NCBI GenBank assembly: GCA_963803295.1
Contig: CAWDMC010000010.1
Location: 62,001-126,000 of the forward strand
DNA: 64,000 nucleotides
Source: CAWDMC01 sp963803295
Lineage (GTDB): Bacteria; Acidobacteriota; Terriglobia; UBA7540
Direction of reading: 5' to 3'
The notes under the pieces were generated by a model. That model made no database searches and was not told the origin of the DNA. It was given only the letters and a program-made list of their open reading frames with translations. Position numbers and translations under genes: made by a program. Of this stretch, positions 51,642-61,700 are shown in pieces (positions within the stretch are counted from its first letter, which is position 1; each line of letters begins with the position of its first letter).

Positions 51642-53762
51642 CTAATCGAGTTTCTTCCTGCCCACAATGAACAACACCGAGGCCATCAGCACGAAGATCA
51701 GCATGCCGAAAACGCTGGAATTGGCGAGCGTGGGCCAGAGCCTAATTCCAATCGCGACTTTCTGATCCACGGCGAATCCGACCAGCGCCGCCAGCGTCAG
51801 CCCGCCGATGGAACCGCCGGCGATCAGTCCGGCAGCGAAGAGCGCGCCGCTCGAGACCTCACCTTCTTGCCGCTTGTAGATGGTCTGGAGCAGCCAGCTC
51901 ACGACTCCGCCCGCGAAGATCGGCGCCGTCGTCGAGATTGGCAGGTAAGAACCCACGGCGAAGGCCAGCGATCGCACCCCGCAGAGTTCCAGCGTCACCA
52001 CAATAAATACTCCGAGCAGCACCAGTCCCCAAGGAAGGCTCTGGCGTAGAATGCCGTTGATCACGGTGCTCATCAGCAACGCCTGGGGTGCGGGCAGGCG
52101 CTCGGAACCAACACCCTCGCGCCTCTGATATTCGATCTTCTTCCCGGCCGGATCGTAGAAGTAGCGGCCATCCGGGATGCGGTGCGAGCCAATTACATTG
52201 ATCACTTGATAGCTCTTGCCGTTGTAAGTAGTGTCATCCACCACTTTCATTTCCGGGGTGAGTTCGACGTTCTCCACCGTGACCGGCTGGATGCGCGTGT
52301 AGGCGCGGTTCAGCAGCACGAGAGTGAATCCAATCACCAGGACCGAAGTGAGCGCCCCCACAATCATGGAGATCTCGGCCTTCCGGGGTGTGGCGCCCAC
52401 GAGGAATCCTGTTTTGAGAGACTGCGAAGTCGCGCCGCCCACGGCGGAGGCGATGCAGACGATGCCGCCAATCGAAAGCGCCACCGCTGGATAGGCGCCC
52501 GACGTCCAGCCCACGGCGACGAAGATCAGCGCCGTCAGCATCAGGGTGGCAATAGTCATGCCCGAGATGGGATTTGCCGAACTGCCGATCAGGCCCACGA
52601 TGCGCGCCGACACGGTAACGAAGAGGAACCCGAAGACCACCACCAGGATTGCGGCAATAAAGTTTCCACCCAGGTGACCCGGGTTGATGCGCAGCGCGAT
52701 CAATCCCCAGACAAGCAGGACCAGCAGGATCGAGCCGCCGAAGATTACGGTGCCCGGCATCTCCTCTTCCGTGCGCAGGGCCGCAGGCAGCTTCTCGCCT
52801 TTCCCCTTACCCATCTGGCCGAGCGAGGAGCGCAGAGCCTTCACAATAGTCGGAATCGTGCGACCCAGCGTGGAAAGCCCCGCCGTAGCCACGGCTCCGG
52901 CGCCGATCGGTTTGATATAGGCGGCCCACAGTGCGAAAGCGTCCATGTCACGGATCGGCACCGTGCCCGGGAAGATAGCGCTTGGCAAACCGCTGCCGAA
53001 GAACTTGATCATAGGAATGACGACCAGCCAGGAGAGCACGCCGCCTGCGAAAATCATTCCGGCGGTGCGCGGTCCGATGATGTAGCCGACGCCCAGGTAT
53101 TCTGGTGTGACCGAGGCGGCCAGGGTCGCCCCGTTGAACCAGGCGGGCTGGTAAAGCGGTCGGGGCTGCCAGAATCGCGCCGCCTCATTCAACAACTTGT
53201 AGACGAGACCAAGGCCGAACCCCGCAAAGACCTTGCCCGCAAAACTGCCACCTCGCTCGCCCGCGATCAGGACATCGGCGCAGGCCGTTCCCTCAGGATA
53301 GGTCAGCGAGCCATGTTCCACCACATTCAGCTGGTGCCGCAGCGGGATCATAAAGAGGACGCCCAGCAGCGCACCCACCAACGCCAGCAGCAATACCCGC
53401 GGGATCTCGGGTACGTCAAGCGAATATCCCAGAAAGATCAGCGCTGGCAAGGTGAAGACCACGCCCGCGGCAATGGACTCCCCTGCCGATCCCGTGGTTT
53501 GCACGATATTGTTTTCGAGGATGGTCGATTTGCCGATCCACTTAAAAATACTGATCGACAGCACGGCCACCGGAATCGAGGCGCTTACCGTCAATCCCGC
53601 CGTCAGTGCGAGATAAACCGTGACCGCTCCGAAGATGATGCCAAGGATGGCGCCTAGAATCACGGCGCGCAGGGTCAGTTCCGGCACGATGCTTTCTGAT
53701 GGAACGTAGGGCCGGAACTCCTGGTGCGGCTGCAATTTGGTTGTGGTTGAGGGATCAGCCAT
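51642..53762 (-). CDS. OPT-family oligopeptide transporter
   Basis: A 706-residue polytopic membrane protein of the OPT family, proton-coupled importers of oligopeptides or metal-chelates. The N-terminus (SIVPELTLRAVILGAILGIIFGAVTVYLALTAGLTVSASIPVAVLSI) with N/Q-x-G-type motifs and many hydrophobic segments is typical of bacterial members. A soluble insertion of about 50 residues (TRIQPVTVENVELTPEMKVVDD and onward) lies near residue 430-500. The start at 53762 fits. yqeY lies 81 bases upstream on the same strand, so the two may be co-transcribed. Substrate is not defined. Confidence 0.9.
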   Translation of the reverse strand: MADPSTTTKLQPHQEFRPYVPSESIVPELTLRAVILGAILGIIFGAVTVYLALTAGLTVSASIPVAVLSISIFKWIGKSTILENNIVQTTGSAGESIAAGVVFTLPALIFLGYSLDVPEIPRVLLLALVGALLGVLFMIPLRHQLNVVEHGSLTYPEGTACADVLIAGERGGSFAGKVFAGFGLGLVYKLLNEAARFWQPRPLYQPAWFNGATLAASVTPEYLGVGYIIGPRTAGMIFAGGVLSWLVVIPMIKFFGSGLPSAIFPGTVPIRDMDAFALWAAYIKPIGAGAVATAGLSTLGRTIPTIVKALRSSLGQMGKGKGEKLPAALRTEEEMPGTVIFGGSILLVLLVWGLIALRINPGHLGGNFIAAILVVVFGFLFVTVSARIVGLIGSSANPISGMTIATLMLTALIFVAVGWTSGAYPAVALSIGGIVCIASAVGGATSQSLKTGFLVGATPRKAEISMIVGALTSVLVIGFTLVLLNRAYTRIQPVTVENVELTPEMKVVDDTTYNGKSYQVINVIGSHRIPDGRYFYDPAGKKIEYQRREGVGSERLPAPQALLMSTVINGILRQSLPWGLVLLGVFIVVTLELCGVRSLAFAVGSYLPISTTAPIFAGGVVSWLLQTIYKRQEGEVSSGALFAAGLIAGGSIGGLTLAALVGFAVDQKVAIGIRLWPTLANSSVFGMLIFVLMASVLFIVGRKKLD

Positions 53763-53843
53763 CGTCTGTTTCTCCTCACGAGCGGCCCGAGCGAATCAGC
53801 AGCATCGCCTTGCGATTTCGATTTCCAACTTTCGAGTTTCTTC

Positions 53844-54293
53844 TTACGCTCCCAGCCTCGCTCTGACCTTCTCGCTGACACGTTTGCCATCGGCATTCTT
53901 GCCCGCGAGTTTCGCCATCGCGGTTTTCATTGCCTTGCCGACGTCTTTCGGACCCGCAGCGCCGGTTTCGGCGATGGCGGCACTCACCGCGGCGTCGATC
54001 TCCTCGTCAGTCGCTGAGGCTGGCAGGTAGCTCTCGATGATTTTGATCTCGGCCTCTTCCTTGTCGGCCATAGCATCTCGGCCGCCCTTGCGGAACTGTT
54101 CCGCTGAGTCGTGTCTCTGCTTCACCAGCGTTTTGAAGATGGCCAATGCCGCCGGGTCATCGAGCGGCTTACCTCTCTCCGTCTGCTTAAGCTTGAGTGC
54201 GGTTTTCATCATGCGCAGGGTGCTGAGCCGCAGCTCTTCCTTCGCTTTCATGGCGGCGATCAGTTCTTTATCGATTTGTTCGACAATGGCCAT
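53844..54293 (-). CDS. GatB/YqeY domain protein
   Basis: A 149-residue protein of the YqeY family, related to the C-terminal tRNA-binding tail of GatB. MAIVEQIDKELIAAMKAKEELRLSTLRMMKTALKLKQ and DPAALAIFKTLVKQRHDSAEQFRKGGR are the standard blocks, ending with GKNADGKRVSEKVRARLG. Members probably interact with tRNA or the amidotransferase, but no activity is firmly known. It is the first gene of the minus-strand pair with the OPT transporter and diverges from the enolase-superfamily gene. Confidence 0.92.
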   Translation of the reverse strand: MAIVEQIDKELIAAMKAKEELRLSTLRMMKTALKLKQTERGKPLDDPAALAIFKTLVKQRHDSAEQFRKGGRDAMADKEEAEIKIIESYLPASATDEEIDAAVSAAIAETGAAGPKDVGKAMKTAMAKLAGKNADGKRVSEKVRARLGA

Positions 54294-54419
54294 GGATGTT
54301 CCTCAGCTTGAAATCCCCGGCGAATATACCACAAAAGCGGCTGACGGAGAGCCCGGCGCAGCCCGGCAGAGGCACTTCGCGGTAAAGTATCAAATGCGGA
54401 TGAACAGGAGGGATGGGCA

Positions 54420-55700
54420 ATGAACAGCTTGGGACGAAGGAACCTACTGAAAGCGCTCGCGGCCGCGCCGGCCGCGGCAGCCCTTTCGAGCTTTCGGGCG
54501 ATGGCCGCTCCCGATCGCAGGAAGGTGAAGATCACTGACGTGAAGGTGATGATCGTACAGGGGGTCGCCCCCTGGAATCTGGTCAAGATCGAAACCGACA
54601 GCGGAGTCAGTGGAATCGGGGAAGCGTATTGGGGGCGCGGGGTCAAGGACGTAATTCTGGGCTATCTGCGTGACCTGGTCATAGGGCAGGATCCGCTGGA
54701 TATCGAGCCTCTGTGTACCAAGATGTCGCGCTCCACCGGAGGGGCCGGGTCGGAGGCGGGCGTCACGGTTACCGCCATCACTGGTGTTGAAATCGCGTTG
54801 TGGGATCTGGCGGGCAAGATTCTTGGCGCTCCGGTCTGTAAGTTGCTAGGAGGCCAGTATCGCGAGGGAGTGCGGGCCTACTGGACCCTCGATCCCAAAA
54901 ACATGCTTGACCCGGCATCGTGCCGAGAGTTCGCCTCGTATGTGAAAGGTCACCCCTTCGGCATCACTGCGGTCAAGTCGAACGCGGATTCCTTCCCGCA
55001 AAAATACGATCCCCAGTTCAAGGAACCTGGCCACGAGCCCAACAGCCGAAACCTGACTCGCAAGGATCTGGAGCGTATTGGCCAGGGTTTTCACAATTTG
55101 CGCGAAGCGGTTGGCGATGACATCGATGTGATCGTGCACTGCCACTGGGAATTCGATTTGATTGATGCCCAGCAGTTGGCCCGAGCCGTGGCTCCGGTGA
55201 AACCCATGTGGCTCGAAGATCCCATGCCGCCAGACTACTCGGACTCGTGGGTCAAGCTCACCCAGGCCTCTCCCGTGCCCATCCTGACCGGCGAAAATCT
55301 TTACCGGGTGCAGGGCTTCCAGCCTTTCATTCAGAATAACGCCGTGCACCTGGTGCAAGTTGACATTCCCAAGTCCGGAGGGCTAATCGAGACGAAGAGA
55401 ATTGCCGCTCTGGCCGACCTCTACTACATTCCGGTCTGCGCTCATCTTGCCGCTAGCCCGCTCGGTGCCATCGCCTCTGCGCACTGCGCGGCTGCGATAC
55501 GGGATTTCAGGGCACAGGAATTCTCTATCGGTCCGTATCCCCCCGTCGATACTGAAACCTGGGCCAGGTACGTTGTCTACGATGGGCCGGTAATCAAAGA
55601 CGGGAAAGTCCGCATCCTGGATAAGCCGGGCTTGGGTGTGGAGCTCAACCAGGACGCGATTCGCGCCCACCTTGCGCCCGGTGAAACCTGGTGGGGATAG
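54420..55700 (+). CDS. Tat-exported mandelate racemase/muconate lactonizing-type enzyme
   Basis: An enolase-superfamily protein of 426 residues. A twin-arginine signal (GRRNLLKALAAAPAAAALSSF) is followed by the capping domain (SGIGEAYWGRGVKDVILGYL, MSRSTGGAGSEAGVTVTAITGVEIALWDLAGK) and a barrel with metal-ligand candidates in VIVHCHWEFD, WLEDPM and GENLYR. VHLVQVDIPKSGGL and CAHLAASPLG complete the active site. The pattern is closest to galactonate/sugar-acid dehydratases, but the family cannot be split reliably from sequence by eye. Export by Tat is unusual for this mostly cytosolic family and suggests action on periplasmic sugar acids. It diverges from yqeY. Confidence 0.8.
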   Translation: MNSLGRRNLLKALAAAPAAAALSSFRAMAAPDRRKVKITDVKVMIVQGVAPWNLVKIETDSGVSGIGEAYWGRGVKDVILGYLRDLVIGQDPLDIEPLCTKMSRSTGGAGSEAGVTVTAITGVEIALWDLAGKILGAPVCKLLGGQYREGVRAYWTLDPKNMLDPASCREFASYVKGHPFGITAVKSNADSFPQKYDPQFKEPGHEPNSRNLTRKDLERIGQGFHNLREAVGDDIDVIVHCHWEFDLIDAQQLARAVAPVKPMWLEDPMPPDYSDSWVKLTQASPVPILTGENLYRVQGFQPFIQNNAVHLVQVDIPKSGGLIETKRIAALADLYYIPVCAHLAASPLGAIASAHCAAAIRDFRAQEFSIGPYPPVDTETWARYVVYDGPVIKDGKVRILDKPGLGVELNQDAIRAHLAPGETWWG

Positions 55701-55795
55701 GCTTTGACTTGCCGCCGTGCTTGCGATACTTTCATCAGCCTAACGCATACACTTGACCGCACTTGAGATCGAAGCTCAGGAGGAAACAGGTCCAA

Positions 55796-57151
55796 ATGCG
55801 AAACTCATGGCTTGCTCTAGTGTTCGTGCTCGTCGTACTTCCCAGCCTGGGCGCGCAAAATCCACCCACGCCAGCTTCGGCACAGGCCGGGCCGCCGGCG
55901 ACTTCGAGTGGCGCAAGTCCATCAACCACAGCGAACCAGCCGTCGAGCGGTTCCAAAGTAACAGCCTACACCCTGCCTCCCGATCTTTACCGCAAAGCGC
56001 ATGACTTTCGCCGCATTCGTTTTCGCTTTAACCTGATCAGCTTTGTTTACAGCCTGATCGTGCTACTGCTGATTTTGCACTGGCGTCTTGCGCCGAAGTA
56101 TCGCGACTGGGCTGAGAGGGTTTCCACCAGGTGTTTCCTGCAAAGCGTCGTCTTCTCACCGCTGCTCATTCTGACCATGGCCATTCTCACACTGCCCGCG
56201 GATCTCTATGACCAATCTTTGTGGCGAAAGTATGGTCTTTCCGTGCAGGGATGGGGCTCGTGGATGTGGGACTGGACGAAAGCCGAGCTCATTACCTGCG
56301 TCATCGGAATTATTCTGATCTGGCTGCTCTACACCGTAATCCGGCGCAGCGCGAGACGCTGGTGGTTTTATTTCTGGCTGTTCTCCCTTCCCGTGCTTCT
56401 CCTTGTCTTCTTCCTGTCGCCCCTGATCATCGACCCGCTTTTCCACAAGTTTGAGCCGCTCGCGCAAAAGGATCCCGCGCTGGCCCAAAGTCTGGAGGGA
56501 ATGGTCCAGCATGCCAGTGAGAGTATCCCGCCCGAGCGCATGTTTTGGATGGGAGCGGGTGAAAAGACTACTGAACTGAATGCGTACGTTACCGGATTCG
56601 GCCCTTCCAAGCGCATCGTGGTATGGGATAACACCATCGCCAAAATGAGTACTTCGCAGATCGTGTTCGTTGCCGGTCATGAAATGGGCCACTACGTTCT
56701 GAAACACATCCCCAAGATGCTCTGTTTGTTTGCGCTGATCTTGCTGGTGCTTTTCTATGTCGGTTATCGCCTGATCGGATGGGTACTTTTGCGCTGGGGT
56801 GAAAAGTGGAAGGTGCGGCAACTAGACGATTGGGCTTCGCTGCCGGCGCTGCTGTTTCTAATAACGGTTCTCGTCTTTCTGACGAATCCAGCTTTGAACG
56901 CGATCAGCCGCCACTACGAGCATCAGGCCGACCAGTACGGCCTGGAAGTGATACACGGTCTCATTCCCGACTCCGGGCAGGTGGCCGCCCAAGGCTTTCA
57001 GATCCTCGGCGAGGTGGACTTGGGCGATCCTGATCCCAACCCCGTGGATGTTTTACTGTTCTACTCGCACCCGACAGAGCCCGAGCGGATTCAGTTCAGC
57101 TTAACGTATGATCCTTGGTCGACAGGCGGGCAGGGGGAGTTTGTGAAGTAG
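55796..57151 (+). CDS. M48-family integral membrane metalloprotease (Ste24/HtpX-like)
   Basis: The zinc site HEMGH (in AGHEMGHYVLKH) and the downstream glutamate in EHQADQYGLEV are present. About six transmembrane segments and a cleavable signal (RNSWLALVFVLVVLPSLGAQ) with a proline-rich linker are seen. The layout, with LILHWRLAPKYRDWAERV and a central SPLIIDPLFHKFEPL, is that of CAAX-prenyl-protease-like M48 proteins of acidobacteria. The probable role is turnover of membrane proteins. The frame begins at a TTG (55763), but ATG 55796 follows AGGAGG. It follows the enolase-superfamily gene by 95 bases. Confidence 0.88.
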   Translation: MRNSWLALVFVLVVLPSLGAQNPPTPASAQAGPPATSSGASPSTTANQPSSGSKVTAYTLPPDLYRKAHDFRRIRFRFNLISFVYSLIVLLLILHWRLAPKYRDWAERVSTRCFLQSVVFSPLLILTMAILTLPADLYDQSLWRKYGLSVQGWGSWMWDWTKAELITCVIGIILIWLLYTVIRRSARRWWFYFWLFSLPVLLLVFFLSPLIIDPLFHKFEPLAQKDPALAQSLEGMVQHASESIPPERMFWMGAGEKTTELNAYVTGFGPSKRIVVWDNTIAKMSTSQIVFVAGHEMGHYVLKHIPKMLCLFALILLVLFYVGYRLIGWVLLRWGEKWKVRQLDDWASLPALLFLITVLVFLTNPALNAISRHYEHQADQYGLEVIHGLIPDSGQVAAQGFQILGEVDLGDPDPNPVDVLLFYSHPTEPERIQFSLTYDPWSTGGQGEFVK

Positions 57152-57155
57152 GGAA

Positions 57156-57239
57156 CAACGTGCCGTGCCCCACGTTGAACCGGGAACACGCGCCGGACGA
57201 ATGCGTCAATCGGGTGATCGTAGGGCACGGCGTGCCGTG
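57156..57239. repeat. two hairpins sharing the CGTGCC core after the M48 gene
   Basis: CAACGTG (57156-57162) and CACGTTG (57171-57177) form one 7-bp hairpin with GCCGTGCCC-like loop. CACGGC (57226-57231), GT and GCCGTG (57234-57239) form a second. The GTAGGG...CGTGCCGTG...CTAC frame around it matches the 30-bp palindrome at 8986-9015 in degenerate form, so the two loci probably belong to one dispersed repeat family. It sits between convergent genes. Confidence 0.55.
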
Positions 57240-57294
57240 ACGCTACCATGATGCGGGGATGCGGATATAACACGCCGCGCCCACATCCGGCGGA

Positions 57295-58602
57295 TCACAC
57301 CTTTTCCAAGGCGATCTCCAGATCCTTGATGATATCGTGCCAGTCTTCAAGGCCGATCGAAAGGCGCACGCCCTCGGGATGCATGCCAAAGGCCTGCTTC
57401 TGTTCGTCGGGCAGCGCCGAATGGGTCATGGAAAACGGGTGCTCGATCAGGGTTTTGATCTGCCCCAGGCTCACCGCCAAGGTCACGGAATAGGCGTTCT
57501 CAGCCAGGTAGTCAACCAGGCGCTCGGCCCGGCTTTGCTTGCCGGAGGGCGCTCCCTTGAGCACGAAGTACAACATGCTTCCGGGCGCGAACTTGCCTTC
57601 GGGACTCATCATCTGCCGGCGCGCCAATTCTTTCTGGTGGAAGCATTCGCCGCCGGGATAGCTGACGCTTTCCACCTTGGGATGTTTCGTCAGGAAATCG
57701 GCGACCTTCAGCGCCGTCTTCTGCATGTTCGACATGCGGGTGCCGAGCGTAGGCAGTCCGTAGACCAGAATCGTCCAGGCGCTGCGAGGATTGAGCACGC
57801 CGCCGAAATCTTTGCGGAAAAGCATCAGGTTGTTGTACCACTCGGCCGGGCCGATCACGGCCCCGCCCATATCCGTGCCGAATCCGCCGATCCCCTTGGT
57901 GAGGCTTTCCACCACCATGTCCGCTCCCAGGGCGAGCGGGCGCTGGCAATAGGGGGTCGCAAAGGTGTTATCCACAATCACCAGGACCTTCTCATGGTCG
58001 CCGCGCTGGGCATTAATGTCATCCGCGATGCGGCGGATAGCGCCGATGTCGATCAACTCCATGGTGGGATTAATCGGTGTCTCGAAGTAAAGCACTCGCG
58101 TAACCGGTGCGATCTCCCGCGCGAGCAACTCAGGCTTGAGGAAGTTGGTGAATCGCGCCTGGATGCCAAAACGCGGCAGCCAGTTGGTTATCAGACTGTA
58201 GGTGCACCCATACAGGATCTCATGGGAGAGGACCTCCTGCCCGTGGTGAAGCACGGTACCCAGAACGCCGCTCACCGCAGCCATGCCGCTGGCGAAGGTC
58301 ACAGCGATCTCACCGCCCTCGGCAAAGGCCAGGTTCTCTTCGAGCATTCCGCGTGTGGGTTCGTCCAGGCGATCATAGATGTAGATGGGCATATGACGGC
58401 TCAGCGCTTCGTCTGCTGAGGCAAAATTCACGAAACCCTTGGCGCCGCGTTCCAGTGAACTCAAACGGAAAGCCGTGGATTGCGAGACGGGCGGCACCAC
58501 CTGGTGGTCGTAGTCCCATTTCTTGCTCTCATAATTGCCGTGCACCAGATGGGTACGCATCCGATAATCTTCTTTCTTGCGGTGCGGCTTGTGCTTCTCC
58601 AT
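57295..58602 (-). CDS. Cys/Met-metabolism PLP enzyme (cystathionine gamma-synthase/lyase-like)
   Basis: A 435-residue trans-sulfuration family protein. VPPVSQSTAFR and YDRLDEPTRGMLEENLAFAEGGE open the fold; FASGMAAVSG, YFETPINPTMELIDI and the PLP lysine in ESLTKGIGGFG follow, with the phosphate-binding S/T in that block. VSYPGG and HPFSMTHSALP near the C-terminus match the family. Cystathionine gamma-synthase, gamma-lyase, O-acetylhomoserine sulfhydrylase and methionine gamma-lyase cannot be separated by eye. The N-terminus is basic (MEKHKPHRKKEDY). No SAM riboswitch was recognised upstream. It is divergent from the BNR protein gene. Confidence 0.88.
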   Translation of the reverse strand: MEKHKPHRKKEDYRMRTHLVHGNYESKKWDYDHQVVPPVSQSTAFRLSSLERGAKGFVNFASADEALSRHMPIYIYDRLDEPTRGMLEENLAFAEGGEIAVTFASGMAAVSGVLGTVLHHGQEVLSHEILYGCTYSLITNWLPRFGIQARFTNFLKPELLAREIAPVTRVLYFETPINPTMELIDIGAIRRIADDINAQRGDHEKVLVIVDNTFATPYCQRPLALGADMVVESLTKGIGGFGTDMGGAVIGPAEWYNNLMLFRKDFGGVLNPRSAWTILVYGLPTLGTRMSNMQKTALKVADFLTKHPKVESVSYPGGECFHQKELARRQMMSPEGKFAPGSMLYFVLKGAPSGKQSRAERLVDYLAENAYSVTLAVSLGQIKTLIEHPFSMTHSALPDEQKQAFGMHPEGVRLSIGLEDWHDIIKDLEIALEKV

Positions 58603-58792
58603 GGCTGCCAGCCTCCGGGTTGAAATAACTCCAGCACGAGCCTAGCACTTCGGCGCAGGCAGGGATAGGGCTTGTGACACGGGCACGGAACCGAGAGGCG
58701 AAAAGTGGTAGGCACAGTCTCGAGCAGGAATGATTTCATGTCGACGCCGATTGATTTAAATTAAGACTGGTCAATCGACAGGAGGTTTTCTG

Positions 58793-61700
58793 ATGGAAAT
58801 CCGCCGCCTTGCGCTCGCCTGCGCTCTCATGGTTTCGCTCGCTGCCCTCTTGAACGCTGAACAGTATCCCGAGAGCCTGTACCAGGAAATGCGCTGGCGT
58901 CTAATCGGACCCTTCCGCGGCGGACGCACCCGCGCAGCCACCGGTGTGCCGAGCCAGCCCAACGTCTTCTACATGGGCCAGGTGAATGGCGGCGTCTGGA
59001 AGTCGGATGACTATGGCCGCACCTGGAATCCCATCTTCGACAGCCAGGCCACGCAATCCATTGGAGCCATCGCCGTGGCAGCCTCCGATCCGAAGATCAT
59101 TTACGTGGCGAGCGGCGAAGGCTTGCAGCGCCCCGACCTCTCGGTCGGTGACGGGATCTACAAGTCGGTCGACGGCGGCAAAACCTGGAGGCACCTGGGC
59201 CTGCGCGATGGCCAACAGATTCCCGCACTGGTTATCGATCCCCGCGATCCCAATCGGCTGTGGGCGGCGGTTTTGGGACATCCCTACGGGCCAAACCCCG
59301 AGCGCGGCATCTTTCGATCGACGGACGGTGGCGAAACTTGGCAGAAGGTGCTCGCGAAAGATGAGAACACCGGCGGATCCGATGTCGAGATGGACCCTTC
59401 CAATCCCGACGTGCTTTACGCCTGCTTGTGGAGAGCGCGCCAGGGTCCTTGGGAGGATGGCAATTCCTATGGTGGCGCTGGAGGCGGCGTCTACAAATCC
59501 ACCGATAGTGGCTCGACCTGGCGCCAGCTTACCAAGGGACTACCCGACGATCTCGTGCAAGCCAACGTCGCCATCGCCGCGAGCCAGCCCACCCGAGTGT
59601 ATGCGACCGTCGCCACCAGTCACGAAACCGGCAGCTACACCTCGGGCGCCGGACTTGGCGTTTACCGGTCGGACGATGCGGGAGAGACCTGGCAGCGCAT
59701 CACCACCGATCCGCGCCCCGCCCTGCGCATCGGCGGGGGCGATCTGCCTGTGCCCAAGGTCGATCCCAAAAATCCCGACGTGCTCTATAGCACCAGTATT
59801 GTCACCTGGCGATCGGAAGATGGCGGCAAGACGTGGACTGGCCTTCGTGGCGCCCCCGGCGGTGACGATTACCAGAACATCTGGATCAACCCGGTAAATC
59901 CCGACATCATTCTGTTGGTCAGCGACCAGGGCGCGTTAGTGAGCGTCAATCGCGGTCTCACCTGGAGCTCATGGTACAACCAGCCCACAGCGCAGATGTA
60001 CCATGTGATCACCGACAATCGTTTTCCCTATTGGGTCTACGGCGGACAGCAGGAGAGCGGCTCGGTAGGAGTCGCGAGCCGGGGTAACGACGGCGAGATC
60101 ACCATGCGCGAGTGGCACCCCGTGGGCGTCATTGAGTATGGCTACGTGGCCCCTGATCCGCTTGATCCCGACATCGTCTATGGGGCGGGTCGCAGCGCAG
60201 TCACGAAATTCCACTGGAGCACAGGACAGGTGCAGAGTGTGACGCCCAATCTGCTGCCGAGCGACAAGTATCGCACCGAGCGCACCGAGCCCATCCTCTT
60301 CTCGCCAGTGGATCCTCACGTGCTTTATTACGCCGCCAACGTGCTCTTCAAAACCATCGACGGCGGGCACTCCTGGCAGTCTATCAGCCCGGATCTCGCG
60401 CGTCCGCACGATGGTGTTCCGGCCAGCCTCGGCGATCTCGCGGCCAAGGATCCGAAGGCTGAAATGCAGCGCGGCGCCATCTATGCTTTGGCGCCATCCT
60501 TCCACGACCTCAACACCATTTGGGCGGGAACGGACGACGGCCTCATCTGGATCACGCGCGATGGCGGTATGAATTGGAAGGACATTACTCCGCCCTCGCT
60601 CACGCCCTGGAGCAAGGTCACCCAGATCAGCGCCTCGCATTTTGACAAAGATACCGCCTGGGCTTCGGTCAGCCGCTTCCGCATTGATGATCTCCATCCT
60701 TACATTTATCGGACGCGTAACGGCGGCAGGACCTGGCAGCTTCTCGTCGACGGCCTGCCCGCTAATGCGCCGGTCGACACCGTGCGGGAGGACCCGGTTC
60801 GCCAAGGATTGCTCTTTGCCGGCACCGAAAACGCCGTCTGGGTATCGTTTGACGATGGTGACCACTGGCAGTCGCTGCAGTTGAATCTTCCCCGCACCTC
60901 GATGCGCGACTTGTGGATTCACGACCATGACTTGATTGTGGCCACCCACGGGCGCTCGTTCTGGATCCTCGATGACATCACGCCCCTGCGCCAGATCAGC
61001 GCGGCCGTGGCCAACTCGGACGCCTATCTCTTCGAACCTGCCCCGGCCTACCGCGTCCGCCGAGATACCAATACAGATACGCCGATGCCGCCCGATGAGC
61101 CGGCCGGTAAGAATCCGCCCGATGGCGCGGTTATTGACTACTACCTTCGCTCACCCGCCGCGAGTACCGCCGGCGTCTCGGCGGCACCATCGCACAACAC
61201 CGCCGGCATCTTGCCGGCAGGACAAGTCACACTCGAAATCCTCGACCGCAATGGCAAGCTTGTGCGCCGCTATTCAAGCACCGATGAACCGGGCGAGCCG
61301 GAAGCCAAGCTCCGGAAGACCCTCCAAATTCCGTTGTATTGGCTACGGCCGCCGCAGATCCTTTCAGGGGGCCCCGGAATGCATCGCTTTGTCTGGGATC
61401 TGCACTACGCGCCGCCCGAAACGGCCCAGCACGGCTATCCCATTTCCGCCGTCCCGCACGACACACCGCGATATCCGCTGGGTCCGAGCGCTCTACCCGG
61501 CGAGTACACGGTTCGCCTCACCGCGAACGGACAGCGCTACTCGGCGCTGCTTTGGGTGAAGATGGATCCGCGGGTGAAGGTGTCGGCAGCGGAGATCCAG
61601 CAGCAGTTCGACATGGCCATGCGCCTGCTTGCCATGGTCAACTCGAGCTACGAAGCCACTGCGGAAGCGCGCTCTCTCAGCGACAGCCTGGAGAAGCTCT

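Noticed and set aside
52182..53657. 491-codon plus-strand ORF opposite the OPT transporter
   Set aside because: It is rich in H, R, D and Q, the mirror image of a membrane protein. The minus-strand frame shows the OPT signature and hydrophobic segments.
57337..58419. 360-codon plus-strand ORF opposite the PLP enzyme
   Set aside because: It is antisense to conserved PLP-enzyme motifs; no domain is visible.
59969..60949. 326-codon minus-strand ORF opposite the BNR protein
   Set aside because: The plus strand has a regular series of Asp-box repeats; the antisense frame has none and is arginine-rich.
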